Source: Salinicoccus sp. UBA3372 (GTDB lineage Bacteria > Bacillota > Bacilli > Staphylococcales > Salinicoccaceae). Taken from it: a stretch of 11,134 bases of DNA. The notes below the pieces were generated by a model. The model was not told the origin of the DNA. It saw only the letters and a program-made list of their open reading frames with translations, and did no database searches. Each line of letters starts with the position of its first letter. Positions within the stretch are counted from its first letter, which is position 1. Shown piece after piece: positions 1 to 6,749 of the stretch. The position numbers and the translations under genes are program-made. Location of the stretch: the NCBI GenBank assembly GCA_002360325.1, contig DEQG01000004.1:5018-16151 (forward strand), in the 5' to 3' direction.

Positions 1-467
1 TCGTGGCGGTAAGTCTGCTGATGGCAGAAGTTGGAACACTGCCATAAAATATATTCACCCTGATAATAAAAAACTTTATCCATATCATAACCCGCCGCAT
101 AAAATGCGTTGTCGGCATTAGTTGTAATGACGTGGTATTTTTTTCTTTCGAGCATTTTTCTTAATACTATATACCCTTCTCCCGCCGGCTGGTCCAAATA
201 ATTCAGCTCGGCAAAGCGGCTCTGGAACGCCCAATATTCCTGTCTTGAAGGGAACTCGAACAGGCTCGCCTGAAGCATATCGAACCAGTTGTACTTTTCA
301 ATAAAATCCGGAAAAGTCTTTTTGAAGCGATTGCCGATATAAGTAAATCCGTCTGCTGCGGACATACCGGCACCGATGCCGACGACTACCGCATCCGCTT
401 CATCAATCAGTCCGGCAAGCAGTCTGCTTTCATCATTTTCAGTTTCTAATGTCTTCCAATTATTCAT
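1..467 (-). CDS. sirTM: SirTM, class M sirtuin (protein ADP-ribosyltransferase), 3' part missing
   Basis: Partial gene: the first 155 codons are present and the rest lies beyond base 1. The start is the ATG at 467, preceded by an AAAGG-type site and 16 bases from the macrodomain stop. The protein has the sirtuin NAD loop [12 protein letters not shown] (residues 30-41) and the NAD-ribose motif TTNADN (115-120) in place of the usual TQNID. Gln136 in YYQGEY stands where ordinary deacylase sirtuins have the catalytic His. Cys144 and Cys148 look like the first pair of zinc ligands. These substitutions are the signature of SirTM enzymes, which in S. aureus and S. pyogenes ADP-ribosylate the lipoylated GcvH-L encoded in the same operon rather than deacetylating proteins. 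Predicted cytoplasmic, using NAD+. The order macrodomain then sirtuin matches those operons, so a lipoate-protein ligase (LplA2) is expected next. The family is clear; the activity is inferred from it. Confidence 0.9.
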   Translation of the reverse strand, partial: MNNWKTLETENDESRLLAGLIDEADAVVVGIGAGMSAADGFTYIGNRFKKTFPDFIEKYNWFDMLQASLFEFPSRQEYWAFQSRFAELNYLDQPAGEGYIVLRKMLERKKYHVITTNADNAFYAAGYDMDKVFYYQGEYILWQCSNFCHQQTYRH

Positions 468-483
468 AGAGCTGCTACCTTTC

Positions 484-1257
484 TTAAATTAGATGTTTCC
501 TGTAAATATTAAGGTCTTCATCATCAAAGACATTGAAGATGACTTCAAGTCCGGAATTTGTATTGCCTAAATATTCCTTGGCCGTATCGATGGCTATTTT
601 TGCGGCCGCTTCTTTCGGGAAACCGAAAACACCTGTCGATATGCTGCAAAATGCGATATTTGACAGACCTTCCCTGTCGGCAAGCTTGAGACAGCTCTTA
701 TAGCATTTTTCAAGCAGGTCCTCCTTCATCTTTGATACTTTGCCATCCTTCACATACGGTCCGACGGTGTGCACAACATGATCTGCCGGCAAATTGTAGC
801 CGGAAGTGATCTTTGCCCTGCCGACCGCTTCTTTTCTGCCCTGTGACTCCATTATCTTTGCACATTCCAGACGCAGTTCCACACCAGCTTTCGTATGGAT
901 GATATTATCGATACAATCATGGTTCGGAATGAGACAGCCGAGCATATCCGGATTCGCAGCATTGACGATTGCATCCGCCTTAAGCGTCGTAATGTCCCCC
1001 TGCCATAAATACAGACCGCCTGTGACCGGCATAAGCGACTCCGTATCTGTCACGCCTTCAGCATTATACTCTTTTAAAAAAGCATCCTGGACTTTAATGA
1101 AGTCATCTGTGACCGCATCCGCCGGACGTTCGTTGGCGAGGCCGCGGAACACTTCGAAAGCGGCATCAAAACTTTCAGGCACCGTCTCTGTCATATTCTT
1201 TTCCTTCTGCATATATGAAATCAAATAGTCCAGTCTTTCCCGCTGGGACATGATCAT
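484..1257 (-). CDS. Zinc-dependent macrodomain ADP-ribosyl hydrolase (SirTM operon partner)
   Basis: A 257-residue protein, the usual size of zinc-macrodomains, with an N-terminal helical extension (about 1-75) before the macro fold. Visible motifs are WQGDIT (85-90), the ADP-ribose contact VNAAN (98-102), the family-specific [11 protein letters not shown] (107-117) whose Cys108, His113 and Cys115 fit the known zinc ligands, VVHTVGP (161-167) and the phosphate loop [10 protein letters not shown] (205-214). Enzymes of this type remove ADP-ribose that SirTM attaches to GcvH-L, making the modification reversible. Start choice is open: GTG 1260, ATG 1257 and ATG 1251 are in frame. AGGA lies 8 bases before ATG 1257, and AGGTGAT lies 4 bases before ATG 1251. 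I list 1257, but 1251 is nearly as good. The gene sits 16 bases before sirTM and directly behind a terminator-like hairpin. The class is near certain; the target comes from homologous operons. Confidence 0.92.
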   Translation of the reverse strand: MIMSQRERLDYLISYMQKEKNMTETVPESFDAAFEVFRGLANERPADAVTDDFIKVQDAFLKEYNAEGVTDTESLMPVTGGLYLWQGDITTLKADAIVNAANPDMLGCLIPNHDCIDNIIHTKAGVELRLECAKIMESQGRKEAVGRAKITSGYNLPADHVVHTVGPYVKDGKVSKMKEDLLEKCYKSCLKLADREGLSNIAFCSISTGVFGFPKEAAAKIAIDTAKEYLGNTNSGLEVIFNVFDDEDLNIYRKHLI

Positions 1258-1269
1258 CACCTGATTCCT

Positions 1270-1314
1270 AAAAAATAAGCTTACATTCTATGCCGTGACA
1301 TATGAATGCAAGCT
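1270..1314 (-). terminator. Intrinsic terminator or attenuator between gcvH-L and the macrodomain gene
   Basis: Read on the minus strand, AGCTTGCATTC (1314-1304) pairs with GAATGTAAGCT (1288-1278). That gives 10 pairs around one A.C mismatch, with a loop of about 15 bases, followed at once by TATTTTTT (1277-1270). It lies 21 bases after the GcvH-L stop and just ahead of the macrodomain ribosome binding site. I see no good promoter after it, so macrodomain and sirTM expression probably depends on read-through. Stem and T-run are seen; function is inferred. Confidence 0.65.
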
Positions 1315-1335
1315 AAAATTTAAATCTGCTGGCAC

Positions 1336-1668
1336 TTATATATTTTCAAATGCATTAAAATCAGCTTCATCAACACCTGTCAACTTCACAACCCAGCTTT
1401 CTGCAGGGTCTGCAGAGTTCAACAATTCCGGTGAATCTTCAGCCTTTTCATTGATTGCAACAATCTCCCCCGCAAGCGGAGATGTTAAATCCAATACTGT
1501 CTTGGAACCTTCAAGTTCAAGAAGCGAGTCATCTTTTGCCACGGTTTTATTTTCCGTGAACTCGACAAATCCGACCGTTCCCACATCGTCCTGAAGTTCC
1601 GGTGTCATTATCAGTGTGTATTCCTCGCCGTTTTTCTCAACCCATAAATAGTTCGCCAATTTTTTCAT
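1336..1668 (-). CDS. gcvH-L: GcvH-L, GcvH-like lipoyl carrier protein
   Basis: A 110-residue, very acidic lipoyl-domain protein, slightly shorter than the glycine-cleavage H protein (about 125-130). The start ATG at 1668 follows AGGAT and lies 22 bases after the LLM stop. The open frame continues upstream into the LLM gene, but the alignable GcvH-L begins at MKKLANYLW. The lipoate-accepting lysine is Lys56 in LELEGSKTV (50-58), in the hairpin of the beta-barrel fold, and SPLAGEIVAIN (64-74) is the typical following strand. Asp27 lies in PELQDDVG; I recall Asp27 being reported as the ADP-ribosylated residue in a homologue. No gcvP, gcvT or gcvPA genes lie nearby, so this is the operon-specific carrier rather than the glycine cleavage subunit. 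LplA2 would lipoylate it, SirTM would modify it and the macrodomain would reverse that; the redox partners remain inferred. Confidence 0.93.
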   Translation of the reverse strand: MKKLANYLWVEKNGEEYTLIMTPELQDDVGTVGFVEFTENKTVAKDDSLLELEGSKTVLDLTSPLAGEIVAINEKAEDSPELLNSADPAESWVVKLTGVDEADFNAFENI

Positions 1669-1690
1669 TCTGATCCTACTTTCTGCATTT

Positions 1691-2701
1691 TTATATTTTA
1701 AATTGTGAAGCAATCGCTTCCAGTGCACGATGCCTGTTTTCCGCGCCGGGAATAAGCGGTATGAGCAGCAGTTCATCTGCACCGAACGTCTCTGTGATCG
1801 ATGACAGCTGTGCTGCGACACTTTCCTTGTCCCCGACGACCATGCGCGTGCGGTTGCTTTGAATATTTTTTATGTCTGTTTCAGTATAATGATAATTTTC
1901 AGCAGTTTCAACTGAAGGCATCCGGTCGAATTCACTGAAATTATCTTTGCCGAGCAGCCACAGGTCGAGTGCCCGTGCGAGCTCATCGGCTTCTTCTTCA
2001 GTGTCCGCTGCAACTACGAACGGTGCAACCATGACCGTCGGCTCTCTCATGACGGCCGACGGCCTGAAATTCTCCCTGTAAACACGGATCGCTTCCCGTC
2101 CGATTTCCGTCTTGTCTTCTGATGCGTAGGGAAACAGGCCGAATGTATATCCTGTGCCCTGTCGCGCGGCCGTTTCGGCAGAGCGGACGCTCGTGCTGAG
2201 CATCCACATTTCCGGATTGTCCGGACTTGCCGGATTTGCCGTTAAGTCGTTGTACCGGTGTTCCTGATCATCCTTATTCGTGACATATTTTATAATATCG
2301 CTGATATTATCTTCATAGCGCTGCTTTCTGCGCCGTGTTTCGTTCAATGCCCGGTTGACGATTTTTGTGCCGATCGTATTGCCGACACCGAGGTCGATGC
2401 GGCCGGGATATAATGTTTCGAGCATTCTGAAGTTTTCTGCGGTTTTAAGCGGGCTGTAATGCGGAATCATCACGCCGCCTGAACCGAGTCTGATCGATTC
2501 TGTCTTTCCGAGCAGATGCATCATCAGCATTTCGGGACTGCTGCTTGCAAAGGCGCTGACATCATGATGCTCCGCCATCCAGAATCTGTGATAGCCGAGA
2601 CTTTCCGCCTTTTTGCACAGTTCAACAGTTTCCTCGATCGCCTTTTTCGGTGATCTGCCTTCATCCACTACTGCATAATCAAGCACATTAAGTTTTATCA
2701 T
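1691..2701 (-). CDS. Luciferase-like flavin-dependent monooxygenase (LLM class, MsnO8-like)
   Basis: A 336-residue single-domain TIM-barrel protein of the bacterial luciferase superfamily, normal length. Conserved pieces are WMAEHHD (41-47), RLGSGGVMIPHYSPL (71-85) and LYPGRIDLGVG (97-107), which form the flavin and phosphate-binding part in group-1 LLM proteins. It should bind FMN or F420; FMN is likely in this lineage. It is the first gene of the minus-strand operon, starting at ATG 2701 behind AAAGGA, with gcvH-L 22 bases downstream. The substrate is unknown. An LLM gene of this type accompanies gcvH-L and sirTM in S. aureus and S. pyogenes, where it is proposed to work in the oxidative-stress response. 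The family assignment is firm; the role is by association only. Confidence 0.9.
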   Translation of the reverse strand: MIKLNVLDYAVVDEGRSPKKAIEETVELCKKAESLGYHRFWMAEHHDVSAFASSSPEMLMMHLLGKTESIRLGSGGVMIPHYSPLKTAENFRMLETLYPGRIDLGVGNTIGTKIVNRALNETRRRKQRYEDNISDIIKYVTNKDDQEHRYNDLTANPASPDNPEMWMLSTSVRSAETAARQGTGYTFGLFPYASEDKTEIGREAIRVYRENFRPSAVMREPTVMVAPFVVAADTEEEADELARALDLWLLGKDNFSEFDRMPSVETAENYHYTETDIKNIQSNRTRMVVGDKESVAAQLSSITETFGADELLLIPLIPGAENRHRALEAIASQFKI

Positions 2702-2714
2702 TCACACAAATCCT

Positions 2715-2731
2715 TTGGCATTCAATGCAAA
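2715..2731. promoter_or_regulatory. Candidate operator palindrome in the LLM leader
   Basis: GCATT-C-AATGC (2718-2728) is a perfect 5+1+5 palindrome, extended by TT/AA after one mismatch. It lies between the -10 box and the ribosome binding site of the LLM operon. A related GGCATTC string (2805-2811) lies in the spacer of the divergent OYE promoter, and TCAATG...CATTGA (2771-2798) brackets both -35 boxes. The placement fits a repressor site shared by both directions, but no regulator gene is visible here. Confidence 0.35.
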
Positions 2732-2745
2732 TATTTAACATACTA

Positions 2746-2774
2746 ATTATAGCTTCCGTAAAATTCACCGTCAA
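2746..2774 (-). promoter_or_regulatory. Sigma-A promoter of the LLM-gcvH-L-macro-sirTM operon
   Basis: On the minus strand TTGACG (2774-2769), a 17-base spacer and a perfect TATAAT (2751-2746) precede the LLM start by 44 bases. It is the only strong promoter seen for this operon. Confidence 0.8.
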
Positions 2775-2794
2775 TGGTATGCATTTCCCATTCA

Positions 2795-2823
2795 TTGACA
2801 CAAAGGCATTCTATTGCTAATTT
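2795..2823 (+). promoter_or_regulatory. Sigma-A promoter of the OYE gene
   Basis: Perfect TTGACA (2795-2800), 17-base spacer, TAATTT (2818-2823) with a TG one base upstream of the -10 (extended -10, 2815-2816). It is divergent from the LLM promoter, with the two -35 boxes only 20 bases apart, so a regulator bound here could control both directions. Confidence 0.7.
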
Positions 2824-2868
2824 TAAAGTAATGAAATTTGTCAGTCAGCTGATCAAAGGAGCCAGGAA

Positions 2869-4056
2869 ATGAACAGTAAATATGCACCATTATTCGAACC
2901 TTTAAAGTTAAAAAACGGAATTGAACTGGAAAACCGTTTCGTCCTCTCGCCGATGATCACAAATTCATCGACGGCGGAAGGCCACGTGACGGAGGAAGAC
3001 GAACTCTACCACGCACGGCGTGCAAACTCCGCACCGATCCAGGTCACGGGCGCCGCGTACATCGAACCGTACGGCCAGCTCTTCGAGTACGGCTTCAGTG
3101 TCAGTGACGACCGGACGATCCCGGGGCTTACAAAACTTGCGGATGCGATGAAAAAGGACGGTTCCAAGGCGATTCTCCAGCTGACGCATGCCGGAAGATT
3201 CTCAAACCAGGCGATACTCGACCTCGGCGTCGTCTACGGGCCGAGCTTCATGGAACTGAACGTCCCGGTCAAACATCAGGTGCTGCCGATGACAAAACGT
3301 AAAATAGACGCAGTGATCCGGCAGTATGCCGATGCGGCGAGACGTGCAATCAAAGCCGGATTCGACGGTATCGAAGTCTCCGCTGCGCAGCGTCTGTTGA
3401 TCCAGACATTCTTCTCCAAGTTTTCAAACCAGCGTGAAGACGAGTACGGTTCGGATACATTTGAAAACAGATCCCGCTTCGGCCTTGAAGTGATCCAGGC
3501 GGTGAGCGATGTCATCAAGGAAGAAGCACGGCAAGATTTCATCTTCGGCTTCAGAGGCACGCCGGAAGAAACCCGTGGCAGCGAAATCGGCTATGTGGTG
3601 GATGAATTTCTGGAATTCATTGACCGCGCGGAAGAAATAACAGATATCCACTATCTTGCAATCGCCAGCTGGGGCCGCAATATTTACCAGAACGAGGTGC
3701 GTGCTGACGGGCCGAATAAAGGACGTCTCATCAATGAAGTCGTCTATGAGCATGTCAAAGGGAGAATCCCGATGATGGCGACCGGAGGCATCAACAGTCC
3801 CGACAAGGCGCTTGAGGCGCTTGATCATGCGGATATGATCGGTGCGTCCAGCCCGTTCATTACGGAACCAGACTTTGTAAACAAACTCGAAGCGGGCCGT
3901 GAAGACGAAATCGATCTCCAGTTCACCATCGATGAACTGGATGACTTGAAAATACCGAAAGCGGCATTCAAGGATATCGTCCGTATGATGGATTACGGCG
4001 AAGGACTGCCGAAAGAAACGCGGGATGAGCTGAGACAGCTCGCAGAAGAAAAGTAG
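2869..4056 (+). CDS. OYE-like NADH-dependent flavin oxidoreductase with altered active site (YqiG-like)
   Basis: A 395-residue single-domain old yellow enzyme homologue; the start ATG at 2869 lies 7 bases after AAAGGAG. FMN-barrel motifs are RFVLSPM (23-29), QLTHAGR (104-110), GFDGIEV (164-170), DEYGSDTFENRSRFG (191-205), ATGGINSP (304-311) and the phosphate loop ADMIGASSPF (321-330). The usual H-G-A-N/H substrate-binding motif after GFDGxE reads SAAQ (171-174), continuing RLLIQTFFS, and the regulatory Cys of YqjM-type enzymes is absent. This resembles the YqiG subgroup, for which no clear substrate is known to me. Divergent from the SirTM operon across a shared promoter region; an OYE-like gene also belongs to the S. 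aureus locus, so a joint redox role is likely. GC content looks higher than in its neighbours. Fold and cofactor are firm; reaction unknown. Confidence 0.88.
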   Translation: MNSKYAPLFEPLKLKNGIELENRFVLSPMITNSSTAEGHVTEEDELYHARRANSAPIQVTGAAYIEPYGQLFEYGFSVSDDRTIPGLTKLADAMKKDGSKAILQLTHAGRFSNQAILDLGVVYGPSFMELNVPVKHQVLPMTKRKIDAVIRQYADAARRAIKAGFDGIEVSAAQRLLIQTFFSKFSNQREDEYGSDTFENRSRFGLEVIQAVSDVIKEEARQDFIFGFRGTPEETRGSEIGYVVDEFLEFIDRAEEITDIHYLAIASWGRNIYQNEVRADGPNKGRLINEVVYEHVKGRIPMMATGGINSPDKALEALDHADMIGASSPFITEPDFVNKLEAGREDEIDLQFTIDELDDLKIPKAAFKDIVRMMDYGEGLPKETRDELRQLAEEK

Positions 4057-4067
4057 CCGAAACGAGA

Positions 4068-4110
4068 AGCACCCCGATTTCAAAATGAAATCGGGGTGCT
4101 TTATTTTATG
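4068..4110 (+). terminator. Terminator after the OYE gene, probably shared with srtA
   Basis: A perfect 14-bp stem (AGCACCCCGATTTC, 4068-4081, with 4087-4100) closes an AAAAT loop and is followed by TTATTTTAT on the plus strand. It lies between convergent OYE and srtA. The minus-strand side has only a weak T-run (TCTCGTTTC), so it is best for the OYE gene and may serve srtA less efficiently. Confidence 0.9.
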
Positions 4111-4114
4111 GAAT

Positions 4115-4777
4115 CTATTCTACGATTTGCGCCTTGACGATCATTCTCTCTTCGAACAGCAGCGTATCCGGGTTGTAGGAATCACATGTGATCAGCGTCA
4201 GTTCCTGAGGATTGTCCCCGTTCTGATCCATCACTTCGACCTGTGAGGGATCCACATTGAAAATTTCCGTAATCTCATACTCCCTGACATCTTCTCTCGT
4301 CACGAGCTCGATCGTGTCACCGACTTCCGCCCGGTCAAGATAGTTGAAACGTATTCCGGCACCTTCCACGCGGTGGCCGGAAATCGGTATGTTCTGCATA
4401 TCCAGATGGTCATCTTCATGGACAAAGGAAATGCCGTTGCGCATTTTCGCCTCTGTCACAGGGCCATAGTACAGGGGTTCGCTGATATCCGCGCTGTCGA
4501 TATTCAAAATGCCGGCCATATCGTCACTGATATTGATGCCCCTGGTCTCCAGGTTATCCTCTTCTCCCACTCCGGTGTCCGCCGAAGTATCCGGTTCAAT
4601 TCCGGTGATGAAACTTTCGACCGAATTGACTTCGACTTCTTCATCGCCGTTCTGGAACGCTTCGATGACACGGTCGTTGACCCTGTCGGTGAAATGTTCT
4701 TGTATATCCTGCCAGAAAAATAATACGACTGCTGCCGCTATCAGCAGCACGCCGGCCAATCTCATGATAATTCTCAT
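4115..4777 (-). CDS. srtA: Class A sortase
   Basis: A 220-residue membrane-anchored transpeptidase (S. aureus SrtA is 206). An N-terminal signal anchor (about 4-22) is followed by an acidic linker (about 30-85) and the sortase barrel. The catalytic triad is visible: His135 in ISGHR, Cys198 in TLITCDSYN and Arg211 in FEERMIV. The stretch ISEPLYYGPVT (98-108) matches the start of the S. aureus catalytic domain. It should cleave LPXTG-type signals and attach surface proteins to the cell wall on the outer membrane face. The Thr that usually follows the catalytic His is Arg136 here. The ATG follows the recG TAG with no gap, and GGAGG (4789-4785) lies inside the end of recG, so the two are translationally linked. 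The family is certain; class A is well supported by the motifs and the N-terminal anchor. Confidence 0.93.
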   Translation of the reverse strand: MRIIMRLAGVLLIAAAVVLFFWQDIQEHFTDRVNDRVIEAFQNGDEEVEVNSVESFITGIEPDTSADTGVGEEDNLETRGINISDDMAGILNIDSADISEPLYYGPVTEAKMRNGISFVHEDDHLDMQNIPISGHRVEGAGIRFNYLDRAEVGDTIELVTREDVREYEITEIFNVDPSQVEVMDQNGDNPQELTLITCDSYNPDTLLFEERMIVKAQIVE

Positions 4778-6748
4778 CTAGGCGCCTCCCATTTGTTCAA
4801 ATACGCTGATCGCTTCTTTTCTTGCATACTCCAGCATGCGGTAATCTTCTGTCAGATCCGCCACTTTGAACTGCGGCAGACCGCTTTGTCTGACACCGAA
4901 GAAATCACCCGGCCCGCGCATTTCAAGGTCTCTTTCACTCAGTTCGAATCCATCCGATGTCGACGTCATTATTTCCATGCGCAGCTTGGCATTATCCGTC
5001 TGAGGCTGGCTGACGAGCAGGCAGCAGCTCTGTTTGTCACTCCGCCCCACACGGCCTCTCAGCTGATGCAGCGTCGACAGACCAAAGCGTTCGGCATTGA
5101 AGATGACCATCATCGTCGCATTCGGCACGTTGATGCCGACTTCGATGACAGTCGTCGAAATCAGCACTTTTTTCTGTAACGTTTCAAACAGCTCCATGCC
5201 GCTGTTCTTCTCTTCCGGCTTCATCCTGCCATGGACGAGCTCCACGGTATCTTCTCCGAAATAACTGACAAACGTCTGGTAGATTTCACTGACATTTTTC
5301 AAATCCAGTGTTTCCGATTCCTCGATCAGAGGAGCGACGACATACGTGCTGTGCCCCGCGTTGAGCGTTCTCCTCACCTCACTCATGACATAGTCGAGTT
5401 CATCAAATGTATGCCATGAGGTGATGACCGGCTTACGCCCTTTCGGCATCTCGCGGATGATGGATACATCCATATCACCGAATGTTGTAATCGACAGAGT
5501 TCTTGGAATCGGTGTCGCAGTCATATATAAAATATTTTTGCGGTAGGATTTCTTCTGAAGCTTCTGTCTCTGATTGACACCGAAACGGTGCTGCTCATCG
5601 ATGATGATGAAAGACAATCTGTTGAAAATGACATCATCTTCGATGAGTGCGTGTGTGCCGATCAGTAGATCGATAGCACCGAGTTCAAGTTTTTCCAAAA
5701 TACGGGACTTCTCTTTTCTCGATGTCGTCCCTGTCAGTTTTTCTATCGTCAGTTCATCTTTGAAAGTATCTTTGAATGATTCATAGTGCTGATTGGCGAG
5801 CACTTCGGTCGGCACCATGACGACACTCTGTTCGCCGATCGTTTTGACCGCATACACGCATATCCCGGCAACGATGGTTTTACCGCTCCCGACGTCGCCC
5901 TGCAGCAGCCTGTGCATCGAAACATTCTGCTTGAAATCCCGGCATATGTCGTTGACACTCGTCTTCTGGTCGCCTGTCAGCTCAAACGGCAGTGTGCGTG
6001 TAAAGCGTTTCAGGGCATCGATGTCATAGTCGATGATGTAATGTTCATTTCTTTCCCGCTCTGTCTGCCTTTTATGCATCAGCTTCAACTGGAACTGGTA
6101 CAGCTCATAAAATTTAACTGTCCGCCTCGCCTGGTGGAGGCTGTCTGAATCCTCCGGGAAATGCAGGCGGTACAGCGCCTCCCTCAAAGGGATGAGCTGA
6201 TATTTGCTTTTGATGATCTCGGGCAGATCATGGTTGAAGTCGTAGTTTTCAAAGACTTCCCTTACAAATTTGCTGAACGTCCTGGCATGCATCGTCTTGT
6301 TCAGACTGTATCGGACCGTATAGCCGGGCGACGTATCATAAATCAGCTTCTGGCCGTTTATTTCCAGCTTGTTCTTGTTGAACTTGCCGTATAGACGCGC
6401 AAATTCATTGATGATCAGTTTTTCCTTCAAATACGGCTGGTTGAAAAAGACGACTTTTGTGTGGATGCCGTTAATATCCATGAAACATGTGAGCCGGCTC
6501 ATGCCGCGCCTGAAGAAGGCAAGCTTCGGTTCGGTCACCACGGTGCCTTCCACTGTTATCGACGCCTCATGTTCCGCTTCCCTCAAATCCACAACCGACT
6601 GGTTCACATAGCCTGTCGGCAGATGGAATACGACATCGTTGACATCATGTATACCGAGCGCATGAAGTTTTTCTGCAGTTTTTTCACCTACACCATTCAG
6701 CTGGCTGACACTTGTTTTTGATGTGATGACTTCATACATCGCGCTCAT
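4778..6748 (-). CDS. recG: ATP-dependent DNA helicase RecG
   Basis: A 656-residue branch-migration helicase that remodels stalled replication forks and Holliday junctions; slightly shorter than S. aureus RecG (about 686). Order of parts: helix-hairpin-helix-like LNGVGEKTAEKL (17-28), wedge/OB domain (about 60-140), Walker A GDVGSGKT (284-291), DEQH box (384-387), TATPIPRT (410-417), motif V STTVIEVGI (531-539) and motif VI HQLRGRVGR (561-569), then the C-terminal TRG region. The ATG at 6748 follows GGAG by 9 bases, with the sdaAA stop one base before it; a second ATG at 6739 is possible. It is cotranscribed from yloU/fakA/sda and runs straight into srtA. All helicase motifs are intact. Confidence 0.97.
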   Translation of the reverse strand: MSAMYEVITSKTSVSQLNGVGEKTAEKLHALGIHDVNDVVFHLPTGYVNQSVVDLREAEHEASITVEGTVVTEPKLAFFRRGMSRLTCFMDINGIHTKVVFFNQPYLKEKLIINEFARLYGKFNKNKLEINGQKLIYDTSPGYTVRYSLNKTMHARTFSKFVREVFENYDFNHDLPEIIKSKYQLIPLREALYRLHFPEDSDSLHQARRTVKFYELYQFQLKLMHKRQTERERNEHYIIDYDIDALKRFTRTLPFELTGDQKTSVNDICRDFKQNVSMHRLLQGDVGSGKTIVAGICVYAVKTIGEQSVVMVPTEVLANQHYESFKDTFKDELTIEKLTGTTSRKEKSRILEKLELGAIDLLIGTHALIEDDVIFNRLSFIIIDEQHRFGVNQRQKLQKKSYRKNILYMTATPIPRTLSITTFGDMDVSIIREMPKGRKPVITSWHTFDELDYVMSEVRRTLNAGHSTYVVAPLIEESETLDLKNVSEIYQTFVSYFGEDTVELVHGRMKPEEKNSGMELFETLQKKVLISTTVIEVGINVPNATMMVIFNAERFGLSTLHQLRGRVGRSDKQSCCLLVSQPQTDNAKLRMEIMTSTSDGFELSERDLEMRGPGDFFGVRQSGLPQFKVADLTEDYRMLEYARKEAISVFEQMGGA

Positions 6749-6749
6749 T

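Noticed and set aside
1669..1821. Upstream in-frame extension of gcvH-L
   Set aside because: It overlaps the end of the LLM gene and has no GcvH similarity. The ATG at 1668 has its own AGGAT site and fits the family length.
3424..4083. Long minus-strand open frame of 219 codons opposite the OYE gene
   Set aside because: It is antisense to a well-conserved gene, lacks a ribosome binding site and recognisable motifs, and is explained by codon bias of the real gene.
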